From positions 124,001 through 188,000 of the forward strand of contig JACQZI010000023.1 in the NCBI GenBank assembly GCA_016207825.1: DNA of 64,000 nt, written 5' to 3'. Position 1 is the first letter of the stretch; the number at the start of each line of letters is the position of its first letter. Origin of the DNA: Planctomycetota bacterium (GTDB taxonomy: Bacteria; Planctomycetota; MHYJ01; JACQXL01; JACQZI01). A program made the translations under genes and the position numbers. Under the pieces are notes generated by a model. It did not search any database and had not been told where the DNA came from. It saw only the letters and a list, made by a program, of their open reading frames with translations. Of this stretch, positions 35,562 through 44,968 are shown in pieces.

Positions 35562-37013
35562 ATGACAAAAAACCTATTTAAAATAACGGGACTAATAATT
35601 ATCTGCCTGGTTTTCCCCTTAGAAGCAGTCTTTATTTTTGCCCAGGCATCCAAAACCATTTACGAGAAAAACAACGATGCCGTGGTAACCATCATTACTT
35701 ACAATAAAAAGAACAAGCAACTGGCGCAGGGAAGCGGTTTTATAGTAAAAAACGACGGAATTATCATCACCAACCAGCATGTAATTGAAGAGGCAAAAAC
35801 AATCGAGGTAAAAACGACCGGGGGCAAAACCATTGAGGTCGAAAATGTAATTTATGAAGACAGCGAAAACGACTTTGCGGTATTAAAAATAGTCGCCAAG
35901 AACCTGCCGACCGTGAATTTAGGCGATTCCGACAAGGTTACACCGGGGGAAAACGTCTATGTAATAGGGAGCCCTCAAGGGTATGAGAACAGCATTTCCA
36001 ACGGCCTCTTAAGCGCGGTACGTAAATGGAAATCAAAGAAAGTCCTGCAGATAAGCGCGCCGATTTCCCATGGGAGCAGCGGCGGCCCGGTCTTTAACGA
36101 AAACGGCGAGGTTATCGGCATCGCTACGCTTACGCAGGAAAACGCCCAGAACGTTAATTTTGCCATGCCGATAAACATCATCAAAGACTATATAGATGAA
36201 ATAAAGCCTGGCGCGCCGGATAAAAATGCCGTTACGAAATCCAAGTATAATAAACAGGCAACGTACTGGTTCTGGCAGGGGCGCGCCTTGAGTGAAGAGA
36301 GAAAAAACGAAGAGGCGATAGAAGCGTATGAAAAAGCCATAGAAATCGAACCCGAATATGCCGAGGCATACAACGATATCGGGTTAATTCATGAGGGAAA
36401 CGGCAATTATAAAAAGGCCGTGCTTTCTTATAAGACGGCGATACGGATTAATCCAGATTACGCCGATGCTTACAATAACCTCGGCCTTGTATACGGAAAA
36501 ATGGGAGATTACGAACGGGAAAAGGAAGCTTACATGGAAACATTGCGTATAGTCCCGGATAGTGCGGTGGTTAATTACAATATCGCTTTCACTTACCGAA
36601 AGATGAAAGACTTTAAAAGTTCGCTCAAGCATTACGAAAAAGCGGTCGAGCTTGACCCGAATTATGCGGATGCATATAACAGCATGGGTTTCACCTATGC
36701 GCTTTTGGATGAAAGCGAAAAAGCAATCGGGTGTTATAAAAAAGCCCTTACGATTAACCCGGATTTCGCCGTGGCATATTATAACCTGGGGATAGAATAT
36801 GCCATCAAGCGCGAATACGAGAAAGCAATCGAATCGTATAAAGAAGCAATACGGTGCTTACCGGATTACGCCGATGCGCGGTACGACCTGGCACTTGCTT
36901 ACCTTATAACAGGCGAAAAGGAAAAAGCCGCCGAACAACACAAGGCGTTGAAAAAACTGGATGAATCGCTTGCTGAACAATTGCAAGAGAAATTATATCC
37001 GGACAAGAAATAG
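35562..37013 (+). CDS. HtrA-like serine protease fused to TPR repeats
   Basis: A 483-residue envelope protein. An N-terminal hydrophobic signal/anchor (5-28) precedes a trypsin-fold domain (about 30-215) with the triad in GIIITNQHVIEEA (His), ENDFAVLKI (Asp) and SHGSSGGPVFNENGEVIGIAT (Ser). From about residue 225 to the end at least six tetratricopeptide repeats follow (for example EAIEAYEKAIEIEPEYAEAY). There is no PDZ domain; the TPRs probably take the substrate-binding role. It is likely periplasmic or outward-facing, with quality control or a scaffold as the inferred function. Confidence 0.92.
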   Translation: MTKNLFKITGLIIICLVFPLEAVFIFAQASKTIYEKNNDAVVTIITYNKKNKQLAQGSGFIVKNDGIIITNQHVIEEAKTIEVKTTGGKTIEVENVIYEDSENDFAVLKIVAKNLPTVNLGDSDKVTPGENVYVIGSPQGYENSISNGLLSAVRKWKSKKVLQISAPISHGSSGGPVFNENGEVIGIATLTQENAQNVNFAMPINIIKDYIDEIKPGAPDKNAVTKSKYNKQATYWFWQGRALSEERKNEEAIEAYEKAIEIEPEYAEAYNDIGLIHEGNGNYKKAVLSYKTAIRINPDYADAYNNLGLVYGKMGDYEREKEAYMETLRIVPDSAVVNYNIAFTYRKMKDFKSSLKHYEKAVELDPNYADAYNSMGFTYALLDESEKAIGCYKKALTINPDFAVAYYNLGIEYAIKREYEKAIESYKEAIRCLPDYADARYDLALAYLITGEKEKAAEQHKALKKLDESLAEQLQEKLYPDKK

Positions 37014-37026
37014 CCGTGAAATGGAT

Positions 37027-37755
37027 TTACCTACCGTATTTTAATCTTTCTGCCAGTATTTCGGGCAAACCCGCTTTTCTTATTTTGGAAACGGCTTTAT
37101 CCACGTCATAAGGAACACGTTTTATCGCAATAGCCTCGTCCGTATCATCATAAACGGCATAGCAGGCGTGGGGATTATCATCCCGCGGCTGGCCTACGCT
37201 GCCGACATTGACAAAGAATTTACCGGATTTATTTATCTTAAGCAGCGGGTCGGTATTAAAAGAAATGCTTCCCCTCTGCAAAGAAAAGAAAATAGGAACG
37301 TGCGAATGCCCGATGAAACAAACGGGGTTTTCCATGACGTTAAACCCGAGTTGCAAATCATAACTGGTCTGGATATACTCAAACAATTCAGGCAGATACA
37401 GGTTAGAATGCGCTACGGAAATACTATTTAGCGTCTCGACGAGTTTCAACCCGCCCAGGAACTTTTTTTCCTCTTCGTTCAATTGTTTGGCAGTCCAGCT
37501 GATGGCGGATTTCGCAAAATCATTAAAGAAGCCGTTGTTAAGAGTGCCGATGGCCGCATAATCATGGTTGCCTGCAACGATAATGCAACCCGGGATGGCA
37601 CGGACTTTTTTAATACATTCATTCGGGTCGGCACCATAGCCGACGATATCCCCCACGCAAATATAGCGGTCCGGTTTTTCCGCTGCCAGCTTTTCCATCA
37701 CCGCTTCCAGGGCTTCTAAATTGCCGTGGATATCACTGAAGATAGCATATTTCAT
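37027..37755 (-). CDS. Calcineurin-like metallophosphoesterase
   Basis: A 242-residue YfcE/MJ0936-type phosphodiesterase: FSDIHGNLEALEAVM, CVGDIVGYGADPNECI, VAGNHDYAAIG, IGHSHVPIFF and VNVGSVGQPRDDNPHACYAVYD supply the two-metal site. Typically Mn-dependent, with unknown natural substrate. It starts 2 bp after the stop of the ABC-permease gene, so the two are co-translated. Confidence 0.93.
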   Translation of the reverse strand: MKYAIFSDIHGNLEALEAVMEKLAAEKPDRYICVGDIVGYGADPNECIKKVRAIPGCIIVAGNHDYAAIGTLNNGFFNDFAKSAISWTAKQLNEEEKKFLGGLKLVETLNSISVAHSNLYLPELFEYIQTSYDLQLGFNVMENPVCFIGHSHVPIFFSLQRGSISFNTDPLLKINKSGKFFVNVGSVGQPRDDNPHACYAVYDDTDEAIAIKRVPYDVDKAVSKIRKAGLPEILAERLKYGR

Positions 37756-37757
37756 AA

Positions 37758-38660
37758 TCAGCGTATTTCCCTTTTGCTAAAAGCCATATTGGCAACCAAT
37801 AATAACAGGCCGCACCATACAAAGGCATATAGCGTAATCCAAAACAGGTATCCCCAAGAAATGGGTTGGGGCAAAATCATCCCCGGGGAAATATCCCTTA
37901 TTGGCGGGTAAAATCTTGAAACCTGCGAGGAAAGGTTAAAATCGGTGAAATTAGGAAGGATAGTATAAAACATCTGCGCCGGGACAGTCACTAAAAGCGA
38001 GCTTTTTTTTACCATGGCAAGATAGATATACGGGGAAATATTCCCGATAATAAAAACCAGGACGATACTGCCGGCCATGATAGGCAGCGAAAAGAAAAGG
38101 GAAACGGTTACGGCAACGGCGGTAATAACGGCAACCATAAGAAACGAGGCATAAACGCCCTGCAACAGGATAAGGCCGTTTAATTCAAGGAAACTAAAAA
38201 CATCTTTCCATATAAAAGAAGGACCTTTTTCCAGGTAATAACCGCTTTCTATGCCGCTGTTGATAAAAGCGGTTCCTTCTTTAAACCAATAAACAAGCAA
38301 CAAGACAAGCGCTAGAAAAAACGTGGCAACAAAAACCGCCGTGCTAATGCCGATAAATTTGCCGACTATGAATTCCGAACGCCGGAGCGGTTTTGTCAGG
38401 GTTAGTAAAACAGTCTGTTTTTCTATATCCGAAGCAATTACAAAATCTGTGCTTAATACCGCCAGGATAATGCCGGCAAAGGTGATGGTTGCCAAACCGA
38501 CTTCCCTGAACATGCTAAGCTCTTGCCCGAAGGAAAACAGGGAAAAAGGGGCGGCAAGGAACAGCAAAAGCGCGGAGGCGAAAACTATGATGTAATAAAT
38601 CTGCTGGCGAACCGTTTGCCCGTAGGTTATATTAGAAATAACGTAGAGTCGGCCGAACAT
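37758..38660 (-). CDS. ABC-2 type transporter permease
   Basis: A 300-residue membrane protein with about six hydrophobic helices. It starts MFGRLYVISNITYGQTVRQ, an amphipathic entry helix usual in ABC-2 permeases, and contains DFVIASDIEKQTVLLTLTKPLRRSEFIVGKF, the cytoplasmic signature turn. The ATPase that normally pairs with it is not upstream; tRNA genes lie there instead. Substrate unknown; the neighbouring phosphoesterase gives no clear hint. Confidence 0.85.
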   Translation of the reverse strand: MFGRLYVISNITYGQTVRQQIYYIIVFASALLLFLAAPFSLFSFGQELSMFREVGLATITFAGIILAVLSTDFVIASDIEKQTVLLTLTKPLRRSEFIVGKFIGISTAVFVATFFLALVLLLVYWFKEGTAFINSGIESGYYLEKGPSFIWKDVFSFLELNGLILLQGVYASFLMVAVITAVAVTVSLFFSLPIMAGSIVLVFIIGNISPYIYLAMVKKSSLLVTVPAQMFYTILPNFTDFNLSSQVSRFYPPIRDISPGMILPQPISWGYLFWITLYAFVWCGLLLLVANMAFSKREIR

Positions 38661-38698
38661 ATTTACGTATAACCGGATTGCCCGATGTAAATTATTAA

Positions 38699-38773
38699 CG
38701 CCCCGAACGGGATTTGAACCCGTATTGCAGACTTGAAAAGCCTGTGTCCTAAACCAGGTTAGACGATCGGGGC
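38699..38773 (-). tRNA. tRNA-Glu (anticodon TTC)
   Basis: A complete cloverleaf on the minus strand: acceptor GCCCCGA/TCGGGGC, anticodon stem CAGGC/GTCTG with loop TTTTCAA giving anticodon TTC, and T-arm ACGGG-TTCAAAT-CCCGT. CCA is not encoded. Confidence 0.95.
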
Positions 38774-38783
38774 ATTTATCAAA

Positions 38784-38856
38784 TGAGGGTGGGCCGATTC
38801 GAACGGCCGACCCACGGCTTAAAAAGCCGTTGCTCTACCAGCTGAGCTACACCCCC
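38784..38856 (-). tRNA. tRNA-Lys (anticodon TTT)
   Basis: A complete cloverleaf on the minus strand: acceptor GGGGGTG/CACCCTC with one G-T wobble, D-arm with GTAGCTCAGC, anticodon stem ACGGC/GCCGT around TTTTTAA (anticodon TTT), and T-arm GGCCG-TTCGAAT-CGGCC. It lies 10 bp upstream of tRNA-Glu, probably in one transcript. CCA is not encoded. Confidence 0.95.
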
Positions 38857-38876
38857 GTTATAATTTTCCAGAGAGC

Positions 38877-40091
38877 TTATTTCAATAAATGGCCTAACTT
38901 ATTCTTTTTAGTATCCAAATAATTCTTATTATACGCCGAACACGTTATTTCTATCGGCACGCGTTCGACGATTTCCAAGCCATATCCGTTCAAAGCGATT
39001 ACTTTACGCGGATTATTAGTTAACAGTTTTATTTTCCTTATGCCCAGGTCAACCAGAATCTGCGCGCCTATTCCGTAATCCCGCAGGTCAGCCGGAAACC
39101 CCAGCGCCTCGTTGGCTTCAACCGTATCCATTCCTTTATCTTGAAGAGCATACGCTTTGAGCTTGTTTTCCAGGCCGATGCCCCTGCCTTCCTGCCTCAT
39201 ATAAAGAACGACCCCTTTCCCTTCTTTGGCAATCATGGCGAGGGCGCTTTGCAATTGGTCGCCGCAATCGCACCTGAGCGACCCAAAAATATCTCCGCTC
39301 AGGCATTCGGAATGGACCCTGACCAGAACCGGCTCATCATAAACCTTGCCTGGTTCGGTTCCTATTCCCCCCGCGCACAACGCAATATGCAAATAATCAT
39401 CTATCTGGGAACGGTAAAGTGAAATATTAAATTCCCCGTATTTAGTGGGCAATTTAGTATCGACTGCCCTGGTAATCATTTTTTCCGTAGTCCTGCGGTA
39501 AGCAATAAGGTCGGCAATGCTTGCCATTTTCAATTTGTGTTTCTTACAGAATTCCTGCAATTGTGGAAGCCTTGCCATGGTTCCGTCGTCATTCATTATT
39601 TCACATATTACTCCGGCCGGTTTCAACCCGGCGAGTTTTGCCATATCCACCGAGCCTTCGGTCTGCCCGGTCCGCACCATTACCCCTCCTTTTTTAGCCC
39701 TTAACGGGAATATATGGCCCGGGCGGGCCAGGTCATCGGGCTTGCAATCATCTTTAATCGCCGTTAAAATCGTCCTGGCGCGGTCATGAACCGAAATTCC
39801 GGTAGTAACCCCTGTTTTAGCATCTATAGAAATAGTAAACGCCGTTCCGAATTTAGAAGAGTTATCATTTACCATGGGCGGCAAATCGAGCGCATCGGCC
39901 TTTTCCTCGGTCAAAGCAAGGCAGATCAAGCCGCGCCCGTATTTGGCCATAAAATTAATGGCCTCGGGCGTGATTTTTTCAGCTGCCATGGTCAGGTCAC
40001 CTTCGTTTTCCCTATCCTCATCATCGATGAGAACTATCATGCGACCGGCCTTAAGCTCTTCCAAAACTTCCGGAATCGGTGACAAATTCAT
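38877..40091 (-). CDS. ribBA: Bifunctional 3,4-dihydroxy-2-butanone-4-phosphate synthase / GTP cyclohydrolase II
   Basis: A 404-residue RibBA. The N-terminal RibB half (1-200) has [11 protein letters not shown], and the C-terminal RibA half has [24 protein letters not shown] (zinc cysteines), [10 protein letters not shown] and TNNPRKV. It catalyses the two entry steps of riboflavin synthesis. No FMN riboswitch is visible upstream and no other rib genes are adjacent. Confidence 0.97.
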   Translation of the reverse strand: MNLSPIPEVLEELKAGRMIVLIDDEDRENEGDLTMAAEKITPEAINFMAKYGRGLICLALTEEKADALDLPPMVNDNSSKFGTAFTISIDAKTGVTTGISVHDRARTILTAIKDDCKPDDLARPGHIFPLRAKKGGVMVRTGQTEGSVDMAKLAGLKPAGVICEIMNDDGTMARLPQLQEFCKKHKLKMASIADLIAYRRTTEKMITRAVDTKLPTKYGEFNISLYRSQIDDYLHIALCAGGIGTEPGKVYDEPVLVRVHSECLSGDIFGSLRCDCGDQLQSALAMIAKEGKGVVLYMRQEGRGIGLENKLKAYALQDKGMDTVEANEALGFPADLRDYGIGAQILVDLGIRKIKLLTNNPRKVIALNGYGLEIVERVPIEITCSAYNKNYLDTKKNKLGHLLK

Positions 40092-40175
40092 ATTTATTCC
40101 TTTAACCGAAACTCTTAATTATAAATAGATTTTACGGGAAGTCAACATAAATTAGAGTTGTGCTTGCCGAAGCGG

Positions 40176-41078
40176 CTATTTACCGGTGGCGGCTGTTTTT
40201 GCCAATAGCGGAAAGCCCATTTTCTCCCTCATCTCCACATAGCCAGAAGCGCATTTGCGCGCCAGATCCCTGATACGCGCGATGTATGTAGTGCGCTGTG
40301 CCGTGCCGATGGCGCCGCGCGCATCAAGAATATTGAATGTGTGCGAACATTTCAGGACATAATCATATGCCGGCAAGACAAGCTGTTTTTCCATCAGGCG
40401 CTTCACCTCGCCCGCATACATTTCAAACAGGTCGAAATGCATTTTAATATCGGCTTCTTCAAAATTATATTTGGAAAATTGCACCTCATCTTTATGATGC
40501 ACCTGACCGTAAGTAATGCCCTTTACCCATTCCAGGTCATAAACGCTGTCTTTTTTCTGGATGAACATGGCAATTCGTTCCAACCCATAAGTAAGTTCCA
40601 GGGAAATCGGGTTAAGCTCAATATTACCCACTTTTTGGAAATAAGTAAACTGGGTGATTTCCATGCCGTCAATCCATACTTCCCATCCCAGGCCGCTCGC
40701 CCCGAGAGTGGGTGATTCCCAATCATCCTCGACAAAACGTATATCGTGTTTTGTCAAATCAATCCCCAGATATTTGAGGCTGTCCAGGTAAATATCCTGG
40801 GCATCGGCAGGAGCCGGCTTGATGATAGCCTGATATTGGTAATAGTGCTGGAGGCGGTTAGGATTATCACCGTAACGGCCGTCGGTCGGCCTGCGTGACG
40901 GCTCCACATAAGCCGCTTTCCAGGGCTCGGGCCCCAGTGATTTAAGAAAGGTTGCCGGGTTAAAAGTCCCCGCGCCTTTTTCCACATCATAAGGCTGGTA
41001 AATTACGCAACCGTAATCCGCCCAGTAACGCTCAAGAGCCAGTATGATTTCCTGGAAACTGTATGGTTTAGACGTCAT
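40176..41078 (-). CDS. glyQ: Glycyl-tRNA synthetase alpha subunit
   Basis: A 300-residue Gly[90 protein letters not shown] and [19 protein letters not shown]. It forms the catalytic half of the heterotetrameric enzyme. The beta subunit glyS, usually directly downstream, is absent: ribBA follows instead. It overlaps nothing but lies only 3 bp after an 85-residue gene of unknown function. Confidence 0.96.
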   Translation of the reverse strand: MTSKPYSFQEIILALERYWADYGCVIYQPYDVEKGAGTFNPATFLKSLGPEPWKAAYVEPSRRPTDGRYGDNPNRLQHYYQYQAIIKPAPADAQDIYLDSLKYLGIDLTKHDIRFVEDDWESPTLGASGLGWEVWIDGMEITQFTYFQKVGNIELNPISLELTYGLERIAMFIQKKDSVYDLEWVKGITYGQVHHKDEVQFSKYNFEEADIKMHFDLFEMYAGEVKRLMEKQLVLPAYDYVLKCSHTFNILDARGAIGTAQRTTYIARIRDLARKCASGYVEMREKMGFPLLAKTAATGK

Positions 41079-41081
41079 CTG

Positions 41082-41339
41082 TCATTTTTCTTTCCAGCGT
41101 TTTAGCCCAAGTTCCTCGCCTATTTCAAAGAATTCCTTTTCAGAAATGGTTTCCATTGTCTTCCCGCACTTTTTCAGTTTCTCGTTTATTTTTATGGCGG
41201 TTTCCTGCATTTTTTCATGCGTCGGCTTGGACCCTCCCATCAGGATAAAATTCGGACCTTTGGTCATACGGATATGCTTATCCTTATGGTCCAACCCCAA
41301 TCCATATAATAACCCTCTGCCTTTTTTCTTATCTACCAT
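41082..41339 (-). CDS. Small protein of unknown function upstream of glyQ
   Basis: An 85-residue soluble protein. Noticeable parts are RGLLYGLGLDHKDKHIRMTKG and FILMGGSKPTHEKMQETA, followed by a charged helical C-terminus. It is tightly linked to glyQ (3-bp gap), so the two are very likely co-translated. I do not recognise a named family; the regular composition and coupling argue it is real. Confidence 0.7.
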   Translation of the reverse strand: MVDKKKGRGLLYGLGLDHKDKHIRMTKGPNFILMGGSKPTHEKMQETAIKINEKLKKCGKTMETISEKEFFEIGEELGLKRWKEK

Positions 41340-41407
41340 AACTTTAATCAGTTTATAATATTATTATGGAATTGGCAAATAATTAATAGCCGGCTTTTAT
41401 CGGCGGC

Positions 41408-42760
41408 TTACAGTTTAATTCGTTTCCAGCGCCCTTTAAGGTAAAGAATCCTGAAGGCGATCGACCGGGCAACCCAATCAATCGGCATGGAAAGCCAGAT
41501 GCCGACTAAACCCATTTTCAAGATAATCGCGAATAAATATGCAACGGGCAGGCGCACCAGCCAGACCCCGATAAAAGCGACATAAGCCGTGCTTTTGGTA
41601 TCGCCCGCCCCGCGCAGGGTTCCCTGGTGAATCATGGCTAATGCAATAAAAGGCTCTTCAATCGCGCCTATTACCAGGCATAAAGCCGCCAGCTTGACCA
41701 CCTCGTAGGATTTATCCGCATCCACAAATATGCGCACCAGATAATCCGGTATAAGCACAAACATTAATCCCATTGAAGTCATTATGAGCAGGGCAATCTT
41801 AAGCGATTCGCGGTAAGCAGATTGGGCCAAATCAATCCGTTTAGCTCCCAGATACTGGCCGACCAGCGCTCCGCAGGCAATCGAAAAGCCCATCCCGGGC
41901 ATAAACGAAAGGCTTTCTATGGAAAGGACTATCATGTGGCTGGCAATGGCGATTTCCCCAAAACCCGTTACCATAGAATAGACAATGAGCATCCCAAACT
42001 GCAAGATTGCCGGTTCCAGCATTGCCGGAAAACTGACTTTAAATAAGGTTTTAAAATTCTCCCATTGGACTTTAAATAAAGAGGGAACCTTGAGGTTAAT
42101 TACCCTTCTCTTTGAAAATATCAGGATAATAAACATGACTCCTTCTATGACATCAGCCAGGGCCGTGGATAAAGCCGCGCCTTCTATGCCCATCCTGGGA
42201 AAACCGAAATTGCCGTAAATCAGGCAATAATTTCCGGCGATATTAAAGAGATTGGCGTAAAGAGAAATCAGCATCGGGCTTCTGGTATCGCCGCAGGCGC
42301 GCAATATGCTGGCGCCGACCATGAATATATAAGTAAAACCGAAAGCTGAAATGACAATCTTAAAGTAGCTGACCGCTTCTATCCACAGCTCCGGTTGTAT
42401 GTTTTTATCAATATACAGGCTGATTAATTGAGGAGCCAAAAGCGCACCAAAGCTGGAGACAACCAAGCCGATTAGGACAGCGCTCCACAAGGATGTTGCA
42501 ATTTGCTGGCGTGTTTTTGTTAAGTCTTTATTGGTTGAATTAGCTTCCCCAAAAGCGCGGGCAACCGTGGCAAGCGTTCCTACGGCAATTGCCATTAAAA
42601 TCAGACGGATTGCCATAAGAAGCGGGCGGTTTACACCCATTGCCGCCAGAGAGGTCTGGTCATACCTGCCCAGCATAAAGGTATCCACATACATCATCAG
42701 GGTCATCAAAAGATTCTGGATGACCACGGGCCAGGCAAGCTGAAAAACTGTTTTACGCAT
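41408..42760 (-). CDS. MATE family multidrug/sodium efflux transporter
   Basis: A 450-residue inner-membrane protein with twelve predicted helices in two six-helix halves. Typical MATE features are QLAWPVVIQNLLMTLMMYVDTFMLGRY at the N-terminus, GASILRACGDTRSPM (end of the first half), its counterpart HQGTLRGAGDTKSTAYVAF in the second half, and ALVGQYLGAKR. It exports cationic compounds using Na+ or H+. It lies 26 bp after the KimA-like gene on the same strand. Confidence 0.94.
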   Translation of the reverse strand: MRKTVFQLAWPVVIQNLLMTLMMYVDTFMLGRYDQTSLAAMGVNRPLLMAIRLILMAIAVGTLATVARAFGEANSTNKDLTKTRQQIATSLWSAVLIGLVVSSFGALLAPQLISLYIDKNIQPELWIEAVSYFKIVISAFGFTYIFMVGASILRACGDTRSPMLISLYANLFNIAGNYCLIYGNFGFPRMGIEGAALSTALADVIEGVMFIILIFSKRRVINLKVPSLFKVQWENFKTLFKVSFPAMLEPAILQFGMLIVYSMVTGFGEIAIASHMIVLSIESLSFMPGMGFSIACGALVGQYLGAKRIDLAQSAYRESLKIALLIMTSMGLMFVLIPDYLVRIFVDADKSYEVVKLAALCLVIGAIEEPFIALAMIHQGTLRGAGDTKSTAYVAFIGVWLVRLPVAYLFAIILKMGLVGIWLSMPIDWVARSIAFRILYLKGRWKRIKL

Positions 42761-42786
42761 AGGTTTCGGGCACAGCCGAAAATATT

Positions 42787-44748
42787 TTAATATACCCTAA
42801 TCGGCATAACAACAAGCTGTTTTCCCTCAAGGGCAAGCCGGCGGTGAAGGCGAAAAGCCGTATCATTATGCAAAAACGAGGTCAGCATATTCTCGTTTTT
42901 AAACACCAGCTTATTGACGAAGAAAATCGCCCGCGGGTATTCGTTGTTTAATTTAGTGCATATATCAACCAGCGTTTCTATGGTGTCTACCGAAACATCG
43001 AAACGGGATTCGGCATAAAAACCGAAATCATTGGCCATTCGGACGTATTTTCCCATTGCCTCCTCGGTGTTTTTGCGGAGATTTTCCACCTCGCCGATTC
43101 CTTTAAACCGGCCGGTATCCAATTCCCCGACGCTTACGAAAATATAACGCTTGAATATCTTCGGAAAGAGCTTCTCCACGGAAAAGAAAGTATGGACTCC
43201 GAACCCGTTAAAACCGCCGGCCAGAATCACCGCGGTCGGCTCATCAGCCGCCAGGTTAACCGGGATAGCCGCCGGTTTTTCCGGGCGGGGCACATTACCC
43301 AGCATATCATCCAGCCGCTTTAAAGCGCGCCGTGTGGCGGAATAGTGCTTTTTTATAATAACCGCCAAAAAGATAAAGCCCGTGGTAATAACCAGGGTCA
43401 GCCAGCCGCCCTCAAAGAACTTAAAACCTATAAGGATAACCAAAACAGTTAAAGTCAGCAAGAATCCAACCAGGCTGATTAAGAATTTGCTTTCCCATGC
43501 GCCTTTTATCTTGCGCACTTCCAGCCAATGGCGGCACATGCCGAACTGGGAAAGCGTGAATGTTATAAACACGTTAATACTGTATAAGACAATCAAAAAG
43601 CTGATTTGCCCTTTGGCAATCGCCATGACGCCGATAGCGCTTAATCCCATGAATATAATGCCGTTGGAAACAGTCAGTCGTTCGCTTAAGTTCGTAAAAC
43701 GGCGCGGCAGCCAGTAATCCAATGCCATATTAGCCATAACCTGCGGTCCGCCGATAAAACCGGTCTGGGCGGCGACAAACAAAAGAGCCGCCTCTGAAAA
43801 CATGGTCAGGATTACAAGCCAGGTCCCGAAGGGGCTGTTCCACGCGGCAACAATGCTTTCAAAGAGGCTGGCGTTAAGGGTCTTGCCCGGCACGCTGATT
43901 ACATTAAAAAGCCCGTAAAATACCAGAAGACCGCCGGAAAGCAGCGCCAGGGAAACCGCCATATAAAGCATCGCGGTTTTTCCCGTATGGACTTTCGGCT
44001 CCCGTAAAGTGGGCATGGCATTGCTGACCGCCTCGATTCCGGTAAATGTTCCCGCGCCATGGCTATACGATTTCATGATTATCAATATCATTCCCCAAAG
44101 GCCTATATCACGGATTGTCTCTCCGGTCCGGACACCTGTCTGGCTGATATAAGAAGGAATATCTGAACTTTTCTGGATTAACGCAATCAAAAGAAAAACC
44201 AGATGGGTGGCGACAAATATCATGAATATCGGCACAAGAACGGTGATGGATTCTTTTACCCCGCGCAGGTTTAAAAGAATCAGTAAGCCTACAACCAAAA
44301 CAGCCGCAATAAACTTATACGCCTGGTATTCCACGGGCAGGAAACTGAAGAACGCGTTTATGCCGCCGGTAACCGAAACGGCGACAGTCAGGATATAATC
44401 TATGACCAGGGCGCTTCCGGCAACCAGTCCGGCCGAAGGATTAATCAGCTTTGTCGCAACAAGATAACCGCCGCCGCCGAAAGGGAACAGCTCGATAATC
44501 TGGCTGTAAGAAAGCGAGATTACGGCAATGGTTAAAATGGTGGCAACCGCCACATAAATATTGAGGAAACTGTTGGCGTTTAAAATGACATAGGCTTCCT
44601 CCGGGCCGTAGCACGCGGAGGTAAGCCCGTCCGCGCCCAGGCCCACCCAGGCCAAAAGCGCGATAAGGGAAATACGGCGGAAGATAGTCGGGTCACACGG
44701 ATTTTTCGCCTTACCGACCAATAAACGCTTTATATCGCCCCATGTCAT
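42787..44748 (-). CDS. APC-superfamily permease, KimA-like potassium importer
   Basis: A 653-residue protein: about twelve membrane helices (1-480) and a soluble C-terminal domain. Features shared with KimA/YdaO transporters are GADGLTSACYGPEEAY, ELFPFGGGGYLVATKL, AGSALVIDYILTVAVSVTGG and SHGAGTFTGIEAVSNAMPTLREPK. KimA imports K+ with protons, and its soluble domain binds c-di-AMP in Firmicutes. No ydaO-type c-di-AMP riboswitch is recognisable upstream. Potassium as substrate is inferred; amino-acid transport remains possible. Confidence 0.82.
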   Translation of the reverse strand: MTWGDIKRLLVGKAKNPCDPTIFRRISLIALLAWVGLGADGLTSACYGPEEAYVILNANSFLNIYVAVATILTIAVISLSYSQIIELFPFGGGGYLVATKLINPSAGLVAGSALVIDYILTVAVSVTGGINAFFSFLPVEYQAYKFIAAVLVVGLLILLNLRGVKESITVLVPIFMIFVATHLVFLLIALIQKSSDIPSYISQTGVRTGETIRDIGLWGMILIIMKSYSHGAGTFTGIEAVSNAMPTLREPKVHTGKTAMLYMAVSLALLSGGLLVFYGLFNVISVPGKTLNASLFESIVAAWNSPFGTWLVILTMFSEAALLFVAAQTGFIGGPQVMANMALDYWLPRRFTNLSERLTVSNGIIFMGLSAIGVMAIAKGQISFLIVLYSINVFITFTLSQFGMCRHWLEVRKIKGAWESKFLISLVGFLLTLTVLVILIGFKFFEGGWLTLVITTGFIFLAVIIKKHYSATRRALKRLDDMLGNVPRPEKPAAIPVNLAADEPTAVILAGGFNGFGVHTFFSVEKLFPKIFKRYIFVSVGELDTGRFKGIGEVENLRKNTEEAMGKYVRMANDFGFYAESRFDVSVDTIETLVDICTKLNNEYPRAIFFVNKLVFKNENMLTSFLHNDTAFRLHRRLALEGKQLVVMPIRVY

Positions 44749-44783
44749 AATATTAACCTCTCAAAAACATCTAACCGCTTTAT

Positions 44784-44814
44784 ATTATAAGGAATTAGCG
44801 GAGAGGGTGTTCAA
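44784..44814 (-). promoter_or_regulatory. Possible promoter of the KimA-like gene
   Basis: On the minus strand TTGAAC (44814-44809) and TATAAT (44789-44784) are 19 bp apart, about 35 bp before the ATG at 44748. The -10 is perfect, the spacing slightly long. Confidence 0.4.
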
Positions 44815-44924
44815 AGTTTTGGTGTATATTTAAACTGCTATTATATCCCAAAAAAGGCCGCCCGTCAATTAAAAGAATATCGGCTGTTTTTGGGCCTGGC
44901 ACACCCGGCTTAAAGGCAGGATAA

Positions 44925-44956
44925 GAAAAGGGGCCTTAGCCGAAGCCAAGACCCCT
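44925..44956 (-). terminator. Rho-independent terminator after the protease gene
   Basis: On the minus strand AGGGGTCTTGGC-TTCG-GCTAAGGCCCCT forms a 12-bp stem with two wobble pairs and a stable UUCG loop, followed by TTTTC. It lies 13 bp past the stop codon at 44969. Confidence 0.85.
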
Positions 44957-44968
44957 AATCCCACTGGT

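Noticed and set aside
44749-44968. Possible ydaO-type (c-di-AMP) riboswitch before the KimA-like gene
   Set aside because: Only about 80 nt of leader is available after the likely promoter and none of the conserved riboswitch blocks can be found.
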